From the NCBI GenBank assembly GCA_016490735.1, contig JAEMWC010000448.1:556001-620000 (forward strand): a DNA stretch of 64,000 bases, in the 5' to 3' direction. Made by a program: the position numbers and the translations under genes. Position 1 is the first letter of the stretch, and every line of letters starts with the position of its first letter. Under the pieces are notes generated by a model that saw only the letters and a list, made by a program, of their open reading frames with translations, searched no databases and was not told where the DNA came from. Positions 22,388 through 36,396 of this stretch are shown piece after piece. Source of the DNA: Pachyseris speciosa. Lineage: Eukaryota > Cnidaria > Anthozoa > Scleractinia > Pachyseridae.

Positions 22388-24498
22388 CCTACGGCGTGTC
22401 TCTGTGTCATTTTGAATCCTATTCGCGTTACAAACCCGTCCGAGTAATTTAGTTCGCGTTAAAGATCCGTCTTACATCAACGTAGCATAAAATTGGTTTC
22501 GCTATCCGTGATGTCTCAGGGGCACCCAACGAGCCAAATCAACCAAGGGCAAATAACGCTGAACTATTTTCTTTCTGAAAATGCTAGCTGACGTTTTTGA
22601 CTGCCATAAACAGCAATTACGACCTTTCCGAAAACCTCAGGGGCTATGATTTCCAATTGCGAATATTTTAGGCCACGTTTTAGTTACGAAAATCCGAGTG
22701 CACTCTTTAATCGACGCCGAAAACCCAAGGCGAATTACCCTCCACCGAACAGATATCTACCGAAAGTTGTCGTTGGGTGCCCCTGATGTCTGGGTGCAAC
22801 ATTATCCGTTATCTCCTTACCTACGGGTCAAAAAGTCGATGTCAACATACATACCCGATGTCTTCGAATGCAAGCTGCACACAAGGATAATAAAGCCAAT
22901 CGTCGCCGACATTAGCATTATTTCGGTTGATACGGAGTAAAAAGGCTCTCGAAAGGAACGAAATACCGCCGACTTGAAGGGCTACATATTAACACAACAA
23001 AACCTTCAGCGCTAAACGTTTCACTTCCTCATGTTACTTAATACATAACATGCGTTACGTTTTGTTAAAAATATCTTGCGATTGTCTTGCATTGTCACGA
23101 GCCACGGCGTACGTCTATGAGTATATGAAATCACTCTCTTCGTTGTCATGACTGCAATCGTCTACAATTAATTTATTGGTGACTGAATGGAAGCGGCCTT
23201 GACGACTACAATTGACTGGTACACTGATTCATGGCAATTATTGTTATACGTTTGTTCAAATCATGAAAAAGTACTTTTCTATATTCTTGAGCGGAAAGAA
23301 ACTATTATTTTGCGGGATTTTTCCCAGACCCAATGACAAAACTTGAAAAAGTTTATAGGTTGAATACATTTACTCGTCAACATCTGTGACCATAGACAAC
23401 CGCAAATAGTTTTAATTGCACATGCTAAGTACGTCACAAGTTAAACCACAATTGTTTAAACGTTCTACTGTTGCAATCAAATCTTTGAGTTCATCCAATT
23501 ACGCGACAGTGCCCCTTTAGGCTGCATTTATTATATATACTACAGGGGGGGGGCAGATGATTTTGAAGGGGGGTCTCAAAATTTAGGAATTGGAAAAGAG
23601 GGGATTGTCAAGTTTTTATCATAACATGAAGGGGGATGCTGATATTTTTGTGGAGGTATCATATATATGTAAGAAAGTGTTGATAATAATGAAATTCAAA
23701 CAGGAAGACCTTTGTTCTTTAATATAACTACAACAATATATATATATAAGACAGCATACTAGTGATAATGCGATGATGATGAAGTTGTGACTGTTGTTGA
23801 AACTGATAATGAAGAAGCATTTGATGATGTTCCTGTTTCTGGTACATGCACGCGATCGGGGAGGCAATCCATTCCGAGTTCGAGGTACCTGTCTTCAGAC
23901 TGGCTGGCGTAGGTACGATACCAGGCGGAAATCACAACAATTTTTTAATGTTCTTAATGTTATTGTTACAAACAAACATCAGCAAGGCTAATTTATACAG
24001 ATATAAGACAGCCCCATGAAATATGCTTTTTAGAGCATACTTGACTATTCTGTTTATTTTCTGGTTATTTCTGTGTATTAGTTTATTTAGTATTAAATGG
24101 AACATTTAAGTCTGTCTGTGTGTGTGTTTGAATTGGGAGGGGGGTAGGGGCATGTTTTTCCTGCTGATCAAGTGGGGGGATTCGTAAAAAATCTGTTGTG
24201 ATTTTGGGATCTGAAAATATTGCACTGTCTAAGAAAAATCCTCTCTTCCCCCTGTAGTATACCCCCTTCCCTTCCCCCCCCCCCCCCCCCCCTGTAGTAT
24301 ACATAATTAAGCGGATATTCTAAGAGGTCGCACGTCAAATGGACAGAGATCTAGAAACGGCAACCTTGGTTATTCGAGTGCGGCGTGACGTAACGACCCG
24401 ATGACACAAATCTCTGCTCAAAGGAATTTAACCGATTTAAGTCCACAAGTATTTCCTCTCTTGTATTCGTTCCTGTTTCATTCTGTATGTGAGAACTA
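22388..24498. promoter_or_regulatory. Duplication junction and 5' flank of gene B
   Basis: Left of about 22388 the sequence follows the stalk exon; right of it, it follows the 5' flank of gene A (from about 9781). A short segment, gaaaatgctagctgacg with following cagcaattacgacctttcc, occurs twice (22043 and 22577), so part of the unit is repeated at the junction. The proximal part 24305-24498 is conserved with gene A and includes tgacgtaa (24387). Confidence 0.6.
23536..24301. mobile_element. 766-bp TIR element in the gene B 5' flank
   Basis: Ends tatactacaggggg (23536) and cccccctgtagtata (to 24301). An internal cccctgtagtatacc copy lies at 24250. It is absent from the gene A flank (near 10530) and present with the same left end in the gene C flank (51605). 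Its interior carries gggg tracts and no recognisable transposase. Confidence 0.7.
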
Positions 24499-24550
24499 AT
24501 GTGGCAAACTTTAGCTGTTGTGACTCTTGTGTGTTGTTTCAAGACGTCAG
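24499..24550 (+). CDS. Gene B exon 1: signal peptide
   Basis: ATG 24499, MWQTLAVVTLVCCFKTS, donor G|GTAAGT at 24551, phase 1. Sequence, length and donor agree with exon 1 of gene A. The next coding residue after splicing is Glu of ENIQWPAG, which places mature ApeC immediately after the signal peptide. Confidence 0.75.
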
Positions 24551-27500
24551 GTAAGTATACTAAACACAAATATTATTTGATATAATATATCGAATCATCG
24601 AAAGGCACGGAGGAGACTGATCATAGAATGTACCAGACGTAGACATAACTGGTGTCATGAGCAGTTAACAGTCATTTTAAAAACCTTCAGTTAATTCCAT
24701 GGCGTCAATCGAAAATAGTGGCCTTAACAAAGATCTTTCCCATGATTATTCCTCTACCTGCTCCTCTATTTTGAGGTAGTCAGTAATTGTTATAACAATA
24801 AAAATGAAATCAGAGGTACAGCATTGGACTGTATCGTATCACAATTAGTGTCTAGCCTCTAGCTTAATAACACTGACTCCCTGGTCAATAATTCAGTCCC
24901 ACGTATGACTGTCTTGTGTTTTCCTGTTACTGGTGTCAACCGTTGTTTACCAAGGAAGGGAGCGCCTTTGAAAACCGAGAACCCTTTGAGCCTATCCAAA
25001 ACGTTCAACGAGTTCTATAACTTCAGTTGGTAAAGCTACAGCGGATAAAGCAAGATTGATTGCTCGGGAATTTGGCTTTTCTCCAAGCGGTCATGGCTTG
25101 TTACACAACTATGCAAATGATGTCCACGAAAATGACCATCGAGAACTTTTTATGTTTTCTGCAGTAACTGAATCTCTAGTTGAAAATATCGTTAATGGTC
25201 TGCCTTCGAATAAAGCTCCTGGTGCCGACAAAATTACATCTAGAGTTCTTAAGGATAGCCTTCCTGCAATACTCCCGATAATCACGCATTTGTTTAACAA
25301 GTCGTTTGCCACTGGTACTTTTGCACGATCGTGGAAAATGGCTGAAGTCATACCTGTTCCCAAGTCTGGCGATTTCAACGAACCAGTAAACACGCGCCCT
25401 ATTTCCTTACTTCCGATATTATCGAAGGTCTGTGAAAGACTCGCCCACCGTCAATTCGTTGATTTTCTGAATCGCTCTGGAAAAATCTCAAAGTTTCAAA
25501 GCGGGAATCGTGAATTACACTCTACCGAGACGGCCCTACTTCAATTTACAGATGACATTTTAAAGAACATGGATGAGAAGAAAGTTTCATTGATCGTGTT
25601 ATTAGATATGTCGAAGGCTTTCGACAGCATTCAGCATGAGCGCCTACTTATGAAACTCCACAAAATCGGTATCTCCACTGCTGCCTGGACCTGGTTTGAA
25701 AGTTACTTGACAAAGCGCAGTCAATTCGTGAGGATCGAGGACGCTATTTCGGATCCATTACCTTTAAATTTCGGGGTTCCCCAAGGCTCTATCCTTGGAC
25801 CCGTCCTGTTCACAGTGTATGTTAACGATTTATTGTCGGTTCCTAAGCACTGCAAATCTTCAGGTTACGTGGACGATACAAAAATTTTCTTATCTCTTCC
25901 TCCTCGTGATATTACTGATGCAAGTAATGCGTTAAATCAAGACCTTTTGGAAATATCCCGTTGGTGCTACGAGAATTCACTGTTGATTAACCCTGACAAG
26001 ACTAACTTTTTGGTTATTGCAACTCCACAACTCTTACGTAATTTGCCGCGTCTATCCATTACCATTCTTGGAAAGGAGATTGAACCCGTTTCTGTTGTCA
26101 GAGACCTGGGTGTCTATATCGACCAGACTCTCAACTATAATGAACATATATCAAAGTTAGTCTCGAACTGTGTTCACAAACTTGTTCAAATAAATAGGAT
26201 AAAGCATTTATTAGATCGGAAATCTTTACTTTTAATGATTAATGCCTTCGTATTTAGTAAACTCTTTTATTGTTCGACTGTTTGGGGAAACACATCCAAG
26301 TCAAATATAAAGAAGCTACAACTGGTCCAGAACTTTGCAGGAAAGATCGTACTCGGCTTGAAAAAATTCGACCACATCTCTCAAGGCCTTAAATCACTTG
26401 GGTGGCTTAGTATAGAGGATAAACTACGATTAAACACAGCCGTCATGGTGCATAAATGCTTACAACATCGGGTGCCCATTTATCTGAAAGACAAATTTGT
26501 ATATAGGTCACAAGTTCATAATAGACAACTTAGATCTGTTGATAACAATGAACTCAACTTGCCACATTGTCGGCTTTCTACTGGCCAGAGGTCATTTGCC
26601 TTTCGAGGGGCAAAAGTTTGGAACTCGCTCCCCCTTGATCTAAAGTTAACTTCTTCACTGAGGACTTTTAAAAAGAATGTATGTGAACTGCTTGTAAATA
26701 ATTTATCGTGAAACTTTGCATTTATTTTTTTTTAGCTTTTATCTTATCAGATTTTTTCTATTTTTAATTCATGTAAGATTTTTAATATATATTTAAATAT
26801 TGCTGCTGAAAAGCCCTTTTCAGGGAGCGCAATAAAGGTGTATGTATGTATGTATGTATGTATGTATGTATGTATGTATGTATGTATGTATGTATGTGGT
26901 GTTCTCGTGAGAATGTCCTATTAGGTATGCGGCATTTTGTTCGAGTCTTCCGGCAATCTATTGTCTGCGGGGTGCGGTCATCAGTCACGCAAATTATTAC
27001 TCCGGCCCAGGCTTTTTGGGCCAGAATTCGGCTGTGTCTGCAAAATTGCCCAATCGAGTGACGTAGTCCCAGTGCACGTAGGGAGCTTTTTCACCATGTG
27101 CTCGATCTAGCCGTCATAATAATAATAATAATAATAATAACTTTATTTAAGTGTCAAATCTTCTAGCTAGCCTATAATAGGCTTACTAATCGGGGACACT
27201 ATTCTACTTAAAACGTACAATAGTCTTTAGAATTTACAATATTAAAATCCTTAGACTACAATGACTATATACAATAATAATGAACATATCTAATAATAAA
27301 AATTTACTCAATTACAATCTATAATTTTTGTCTATATAATTTACATCTAGCAACTGCACGTGGGGCAGTTGCCATTACAAAGGTCGTTCTCCACCAAACT
27401 TGCGAGATCTCTTTTTCTAATATTGGCCATGAAGGCCGTTAACGTCTGTCTCTCTCTATCACCTGGGCTAAGTTTGGACCAAAGTCGTGGTCCAAAGAAC

Positions 27501-30500
27501 TTCAATGAATGTTTCCCAAACCTGACATTGTTGAATCGTGGGATACAGAGCGACTTGAAGTAACAAGGTAAACTTGAATCTTGTGTATTCTTTGTTATTT
27601 CAGTTGCGCAGCAACGTTTTCCCAAATACTGCAACATTCTCGAATCAGTCGATTAAACTGAAAACTGAAAAAAGCAGGCCAAAAAAGTTGTGTATCCCTA
27701 ATTTAGCGCTAAAGAAAAGTCTGTCCTTCAGTTACATCGGACGTATTCCACTTATCATGATGTTGGAGTTTATTTGTTTGTAGTGAATTTCCATAGAACC
27801 GTAATGATCAACATATCCCATTTTCAAATTCCAAATTACAGCTCAACCATATGCATCTATGGCAATAATACTTGTTAAAAAAAAAAAAGAAAAAGAGAAA
27901 AAATCCGCGGAAGATGCCTTTACTACAAGTCGAACCAGTTATCTGCATCAGACGTGGTGATAATGACCACTTCTGTGTTTATTCCAAAATGACTAAGCAT
28001 TGTTTAGGCTGATCGGTGGATGTTTGGGAAGGTTCACGCATATTGAACGGCTTAAGATTCGAGATATGGCTTGAGAAACTCCGAAATATAGCATGGAAGC
28101 ATCTTAAGCAGAAAAAAAATGAAAGAGAAACGTGAGATTTGAAAATATCATTCCAACTCAATGACCGACCTTCCATGACACAAAGACGACCTTTGTTATC
28201 TTTCGGCAGTAAATATGTAAATGACTTCACAAGCTTTGTATTTTGCATTGACCAAAGCAAGAATGTTGTTCTACGTACTAGTGCGTTGGCATTGCTTCAT
28301 GCCTATTATTTTGTTTTCTTTAAAGCAATAAAGCTGCTATTACTGTTTATAATGACCAACTCATGTTCATACATTAAAATACACCTTAACCCTTATCAGC
28401 TTTATAATTCGGAAATTCATACTCTAAACAAAGCAAACGGCATGAGCGAAATAACACTTAAACAAGCGGGAAAATTAGATCCCAACCCATTCACCCCATC
28501 CCAAGTTCTATGGCCGGAGTAAACGCTTCCCGAGCGTCTTGTTTATCTTAGTGTTACCTCGAAATACTGAAATCTGACACCTGGACCTTGTATGAAACCG
28601 TGCCTAACCCGAGCCCTGTAATTATTCAACTTGTGGTCAACAGTGAATTAGTATAAGAGAATAAGAATATTATAAAGATTGGAGTTATTACACAAGCTGG
28701 AAAAAGCGTGATCATGCCGTGCTAATGTTTGGATGTTTATGTCCGGATATTATAGAGAACATTCAGTGGCCTGCAGGTACGTACGGAATACCTAAACCGG
28801 CAGCTGGGTGTCCTGCGGCAGAAAGTTTTCAGTGGAAAGAGGGATGGAGATCTCAGGACACCGATGGCACAATGTCAAACAACGGAAGATCAGAGGATTT
28901 TCATCTTGATGGCGCTGTAGATGGTATACAAATTAACAGATCATTTTGCGTTAAAACGGACACGACAAGCGACATAAACAGACCACTCTGGCCACCAGGT
29001 TTGTATGGAGTCGGTTCCACTGATTGAATTTCTTTAATGCAAGAGTTTCACATTGCAATAAGCGGGGATGGCGTAGTGGTCAGACCACTCGCCTCCCACC
29101 GATGTGGCCCGGGTTCGATTCCCCGAACTCGGCATCAAATGTAAGTTGAGTTTATTCTTGGTTCTGGTACTTGCTCCGGGAGGTTCGGTTTCTCCGGGTA
29201 CTCCGCTTTTCCCCATCTCCTCTAAAACCAACATTTCTAAACTTCAATTCGATCGGGAATACCGCGAGGGCAATAGCTTTTCAATCGTAGTCGTGTAGCC
29301 GGTTTTTTTGTTTTTTTGTTTTTTTTTTTCTTTTTTGTTATCGGTACTCGAATTCCACGAACTTAGCTTTAATCAACAAAGCAACTAACAACATTTTAGG
29401 TTTGAAGAAGATGAAACCAGAAGCAAAGGGGTAACTAAATGGAAACAAAAACTAAGTGCGAAGAAATGAAAAACCAATTTTAGTCAAAGTGAAATCTTTC
29501 CCAGGGCCGTCCAACTAATAAAACAAGTCCTCCATCAACAGCGATTTGATCATTGCCGCGCCTTGCTCTTATCTCATGACCCAGCAGGCTTTAATCAATG
29601 ACAATGACGTTGAAAATCAGGCAATAACTGTTCTTTCTTTCAATCGTATTATTGTTGCAATGCGCGTGCGAACAATTGTATTTTCTAACGCGCATGAGAA
29701 AGTGAAAACCTGACCTCCTCAAATCCAGACTAATCTTTGCAAAAATAATCGGCTCAAAATGTTTCGACTGATAATAATTTTATTCAAAAATTTCATAAAA
29801 AGTCTTCGTATTGTTGCATGAATTTTTGGCAAATTTCCTTAAGGTTGTTTGATTAATCACACAAACGGTCGGTCGGTTTGGAAAATAAATGACTGATATA
29901 AGTGATTACAGTACCTTGCTTGGACCCTGTAAGAAAGAGAATATGAAGTGGTCTTATTTTTGCGTTACACGTTTTAAGGGCAGTCGGAAACACTCTAAGT
30001 ATATTACGGCCAAAATAACATCGATAGCCTTTACGATTTCCGAAGACAACTCCTCATCTAGGGGATTGCTAATTCCTCAAATACTGTTGCTCATTCGTCA
30101 CCAAAAATATGAAGTTGTGGTTGGACATTTAACCGTGCGGATTATTCATTCCAATGACGGGTTCTCGTAAGAGATGGACTGAATCGTACTACTTATTCCG
30201 CCTTTTAAATTTGCGCCAAGCTAAATAGCACAAACTTTTCTGCAACCCACCTCAAAGCCATGCTAGCACTATGCCGATTGGTTAGACTAGGAGTAGTTCT
30301 GTATTTTTCTTAAGGAAAACGAAGCGAGCCAGACAAGCTTGCGCGCATGACAATTGCCTCCGGTGAGGACACTCAACGCACGCCCAGGCAATTTCCACGC
30401 TATTTCTAAGAGTTAGGGACTAGTCGTAGTCTAACGATTGGTCTGTTGTCGCGCTTTTTGATGGGTCGTAAAACATGCTTCTTAAGGACGTTCGCGCCGA

Positions 30501-32325
30501 AATCTTTCCATGCATAAACGTTTCCTATATTTTAACCCGCGATCAGGCCCAATTTTAAGATCCTTCTTATGTCTTCTTATATTCAACACTTAGATTATAA
30601 GCTCGAGATTTCTATCGCGTGATAGCTGATGAGGGCGCAGCCCGAATCATCTATCTCGCATAGAAATCGAGAGCCAATAATCTAGTTGTTTTAGTATAAA
30701 TCTAGTAGTCGTTCAAAACTTAACAAGTAAATTATCTAAATCCTCCCCGCAGAAACTTCGAAAACGCAAAGAAGCGGCCATCATTTTGTTGACAACCGCT
30801 ACTCACTATCTATCACAGAATAGATAGCGAGTAGCGTAGCCAATCAGAGAACGGCATTCGTGATAAAACACTAGTAGATTTGTACAAATAGATAATAACT
30901 AACTTGCGCAAGAAAGGCAAAAAAGAAACAGAGAAGCTGTATTTCCTTTCAGGTCAGTACTGCCTTTACAAATTTAATCAATGCCCTGCTGGACTGACAC
31001 AAGGTTTTGTCAAATGGGATGATGACGATGGCGACGCCAAATTTAATGACAAGGGAGGGACACTTCCTGATGGTACATATGTCCATAACACAGAGATCAA
31101 GTTTTGTTGTAGAACAGATGGCGATAAAATTCATCCAATCTTACTCCCAACTAAGACTCCATTTTTCCTTCTGGCTTACAATTCAACCAAGTGTCAAATG
31201 GTCAGTTGGGCTACCGTGTCTCAAGAGTGGATTCATTATGACACAGAAAATACGGACAACATAGACAACGCTACAGGGGCATATCCTTTTGAGGCTGGCA
31301 AAAAGCACCCGACGATTTACTACTGCTTCTACCAGGGTAAGTAAGCAGAACATTCTAGAAAGATATTGATCAGGGTGAAATCCTCTGAGTGGCTTTTCCT
31401 ACTTGAATTTTGTACCTACAATGAAGAAAGTGTAAATATCCATCCACGTACCATTTCTTTAACGATGACATGATTTTTAACAAACTCTACACAGAAACAT
31501 GACAACTGTATTTATTTCGACAACAGCTTGTAACTTTGCAAGTCTACCTCAAAGAGTGCCTTTAACATTCTTACACATCGTGAAAGTGCAGGTTTCCCTT
31601 TTTAAACTCCTTATTTCGCGTCCATTTACGTAAGTGATTCGCCATCTGACTGTTTCATATTAGCTCGTGGACACTGACAGTACTCGTTTCGTTTCAGTTC
31701 ATGAAACGGGGGAGGGGTGACAATTCTGTTCCACCAACCACGAGATATGTTTGAAATTTCAAGGCCAATTACTTAATTTGTCCTTTATTTGTCTTTTGTT
31801 CTATTTCGTAAGACGATTGCGCGATGGTCAGCATGGCTACCTTCTTTAAAATGGACAGAGGGATAATTAATCCGTACAAGGCAATTTAGCCACCCTAGTG
31901 GTTGTTGATCTTTGGTGGTTGTAAAAATAAGAATCTGAACTCGATCAGGTAACATTTGCTTATTTTGCCCCACAAACGAATTACAACAAGATACAGTTCC
32001 GCATACTAGAAAGAAGACAGAAAGTGACGTGGAGACCCATTGAGAAACTCAGGGTTGGCATTGAGAAATGCAGGGTTGGCGCAGTGGTGAGAGCGCTCGC
32101 CTTCCACCAGTGTGGCCCGGGTTCGATTCCCGGACTCGGCGTCATAAGTGGGCTGAGTTTGTTGGTTCTTTACTCTGCTCCGAGAGGTTTTTCTCCGGGT
32201 ACTCCGGTTTTCCCCTCTCCCCAAAAACCAACATTTGATTTGATTTATTTAGAGTTGATTTGATTTAGTCTCCCCAATTAGTACAGCATCTGTGCTCGGC
32301 TAGATAGATTTGAGACTTAAATAAA

Positions 32326-32364
<39 letters not shown>

Positions 32365-35300
32365 GTGAATGATATATGAAATGAATCATATATGAACTGC
32401 GAAAATGAAATCAAATGAAGAATGTTTGCTGCTGCGAGGATCATTCTTCATTTGATTATTATTATTATTATTATTGTTATTATTATTATTATTATTATTA
32501 TAAACTAGAAAACGTAGATGCGATTAGGCGTCCTCGAACTGATTTTGATTATAAAATGACTACAATTAATTACGTTGCGTAAATTTGATAGATAAACAAT
32601 TTATTGAACAGGATAAGCGAAAACCCCGGGGGGTACTCCCTTGTATGGGCTATATAGGTACAGTATATGTACGGCCCCAAAGGGTATGGTTTTTTAGGCG
32701 TTTTGGTCTGAAATAGGGTATCAATTTTGAAAAAATTGGAATACTTTAGCAATGATCACCGTTGCAAAATAGAAGAGCCGGATCCTGTAATAGATCTAAC
32801 CAGCTATAAAATTTTAAACTAGAAAACGGTAAAAAAAAAAAACAAGCAAGGCTGGTTACACGTAGCCTGCGTCGCAGACGTAACAAAACCCCGGTGAGTA
32901 ACGTCTGCGAAGCAGCGCCAAATTCCTTGTTCTGTAACAGAATTTGAGTACGCGTTATGATTGGCTCGTTAACAAAAGCCTTTTGTTGACGAGCCAATCA
33001 TAACGCGTACTCAAATTCTGGTACAGAACAAGGAATTTGGCGCTGCTTCGCAGACGTTACTAACCGGGGTTTTGTTACTTCTGCGACGCAGGCTAGTTAC
33101 ACGGCGAGGAATATATATATTTGAACCAATATTTCGGGAGGCACAGCCTTCCTACATCAGGGTGTTACATATTATGACCCTAAGAAAGAAGTTGTTGATG
33201 CAACATGACACTATAATAAAGGTAAACAATACAACGTAAAATAAAAAACGTTACAGTTTGAAAATTTGAAAAAGACGCGACATGAAAATAAAAGGAAAAG
33301 TGTTATATTTCTTCTATAAGGTCAAACCCTTGAACCTTTAGGTATCAACAGAAAAGAAGAAATATAATACTTTTCCTTTTGTTTTCATGTCACGTCTTTT
33401 TCAAATTTTCAAACTGTAACGTTTCTTATCTTACGTTGTATTGTTTACCTTTATTATAGTATGACGTTGCATCAACAACTTCTTTTAAATTGTAACGTCG
33501 TTTCAACTTAGGCTCATAATATGTAACACTCTGATGAAGGAAGGCTGTTCACATTTGTTTTCCAATCGCTTTTGTCTCTTTCCTTTTTCAACAAGGATGT
33601 AATGAAACCCTTTTCGGAGTGAACGGCACGTTTCAGTCGCCAAACTACCCTAAAAGGTACCCGGATGGACAACACTGCTCCTGGAGGATCACGGTCAGCC
33701 CAGCGGAACAAATCCACTTGACGTTTACAAACTTCAGTTTGCAAAACGAGAGCAACACGGATGGTTTATACGTGTATGATGCAGAGAATGCCACAGAGGC
33801 GGTGTTGGGAGTATTCTACGGAGGTCACCCTCCCCCTAAGGAAGGACTTAACTCATCTTCAAACCATATGTTTGTAATATTCAAATCAGATAGAAGTGGA
33901 TCTTACTCCGGATTCAAAGCAACTTACTACTCAAGGTCTGCCTTAGGTAGGTAAGAGAAAGCATCATTTTGACTTGAAACACAATGAAACGAACTGGGCT
34001 CTCCTAGCAAACCCTCGAATATGTTAAAATAAAACTCGTTGATTAGAACTTCGATTTCGTAATGAATAAATCGTGGACGATATTTTAAAACGTTCGTTCA
34101 GTCAGTTATTCTGTAACACTATGTATCCCCCAATTCGGCTTGATACTTTTGACACTCACTCCAGGTTGCGCTTGAATCCGTATCAAAATGGCGGCAGTTT
34201 TGATCGAGGAGTAAGGTATCGGCAATGACACGGAGTCATAGGGGACTGCTAACAATCTAAAATCCAATTGACGCTTTTACGCTTTAGTGTACTGTACACT
34301 GTCGTGGATGAAGATCATCCTCGTCTAGCTAAAGTATGGTCAACAAAGAGTTGATTAAGAAGTCGCACTACCGCGCGTTAAAGTGACACTTGACGCTCTT
34401 GGTACTGCACATAACATGCATAAAAGCTACAGTTTTCCGAAATAAGCCTCAATCACTCTTCGTTTTATTGTGGGACGCTCTTAGGCTGTACTGCACTGCA
34501 CTGCACTGCACTGCACTACACTGCACTGCACTGCACTGCACTGCACTGTACTGTACTGTACTGTACACTCTGTTTCGGATGGGGATTTTTCCTTGTCTAG
34601 TTGTAGTATGGCGAACAATGAGTTGACCTTGAAGTCGCATTGCCACGTGTCCAAACTAAGCCTCAGCCACTCTCTATTTCTTTATTGTGAGAAGCATTGC
34701 TTCTTTAACGCAGTCTACCAAAGAAGTGACGAACCTATGCCAATATATACAGTAAACTCACTTAGAATGTTTCTAAGTAACTTTCGGTCAGTTTTGTTAC
34801 CTTAAAATTTATCTGTGCTTAAAATTTGCTTGGTGTAGTTGAGGGGCAAATAACGCAGGGGCACTCAACGAGCCAAATCAACCAAAAGCTGTGGAAAGGT
34901 ATTTCTAAGTATCTTTTGGTGTTTCAAGTCTGTTTAAAGTGATGTTTTGGTCAGCTAGAAAAATTTGATCTGTTCGGATTCCTTAGCTGAAATTTTAATT
35001 GCCGAAAATTTTTAGGAAAAAATTATTCCTTTGAGTGAATGCTAGCTGAAATAAACTCTCCACGAACTTTCTAGGAAACTATTTTCTTTACGAAAATGCT
35101 AGCTGACGTTTTTGCCTACCAAAAACAGCAATTACGACCTTTCCGAAGATCTTAGGGGCTATGATCTCCACATTACGAATCTCTTAGGCCAAGTTTCAGT
35201 TACTATAATCTGAGTGCTTTTTTTTAATCGACACCCGAAAAGCCCAAGGCGAACTACCCCCAACCGAACAAATATCTACCGAAACTTGTCGTTGGGTGCC

Positions 35301-36312
35301 CCTGATAACTGTACTAGACTGCGTGTTTTATGTTCCCCCGGCCGATAGTTCACGAAATGGAGAACTTATTCCCACGTTTGCCTCCAAACCAGTGCCCTCT
35401 ACTTCCACTTCGAGCACACCTTCTCTGGAAGTGACCTCACCAACCAGAACTCAAGAACCAAGTGATGACTCCTTACAAAACGGTAGAGCAACCCAAGAAA
35501 TTAGGCAGTCTAACTCAAAAGGTAAAACAAAGAGATTGTATTTGGCTTCCGTATAATTATTGAATATATGCGATCCTTTAATCTTTCATTTCATTTACAC
35601 CTCCCTTTTATCTCTCACAGCATTGATATATGGACCGATAATTGGAATTCTTATGGCTTCTTTAGCTGTGTTGATGATCTACACGATATGGAGGGTCCGG
35701 AAACGTAAGTTGAACTACGTTTTCCGTTGAAGGATGCTTGTACTTTTTCATTAGTGCTCAGATCATTGTCTACTTAACAATTGGTTCATGAGTCAGCGTG
35801 CGTTCATCGAGATATGAAGCACGCGGGAAGTTTGGAGAGCACGAAAGATGCGTAAGAGTTGCTCGAGGCGTAGCCGAGAGCAACGCTAGCCTCTTGAGTG
35901 CTCTCCAGACTTCCCAAGTGCTTCATATCTCGATGAACGCACAGCTGACGCATGAACCAATTGTTTTATAACATTTTCAACGCAGTAGTTTAAATATTTT
36001 CCAGCTATTTTGTTCCATCTGGTACGTCATCAGCGTGCACAATAGCAATATGAAGCACGCTCGCGCAATTGAATTTGACTACACGAATTTACCAGCTATG
36101 TTATAATAACAGACAATGGGCCTCAAGAATTTTGTTACAGTTATAAGTGTGCAAGGAACTTGTTTGAATGCTACACTCTTGAACAAAACTGTTGAGAAAA
36201 ATACGTTCCTGGCAACTTTAAGACACAAACCAATTAGAAAGCCCCCCACGTCTCCTTCATCAATGTTGCGTTTCCACGTAACAGTAGTAGCAGTAGTAGT
36301 TGTAGCAGCAGC

Positions 36313-36396
<84 letters not shown>

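Noticed and set aside
26782..27061. Frames with YVCM / HTYI repeats
   Set aside because: Translation of the (TATG)n tail of the LINE.
29061..29135. tRNA-like sequence with perfect B box (also 32073, 56137, 59137)
   Set aside because: Cannot be folded to a full tRNA, continues into a SINE body with a repeat tail, and recurs as an insertion; called SINE.
29889..30170. 93-codon frame (+) MTDISDYSTLLGPCKK...
   Set aside because: The equivalent frames in A (15590) and C (56980) are broken; intronic sequence.
34390..34646. Frames rich in CTALH / VQCSA repeats (also 49435-49635 and 63000-63227)
   Set aside because: A five-base repeat gives open frames in several phases; no flanking conservation as protein.
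35300..35362. Upstream acceptor for the stalk exon (ctgtactag, adding DCVFYVPPADSSRNG)
   Set aside because: Keeps the frame in gene B only; stopped or shifted in A, C and D. Left as an alternative.
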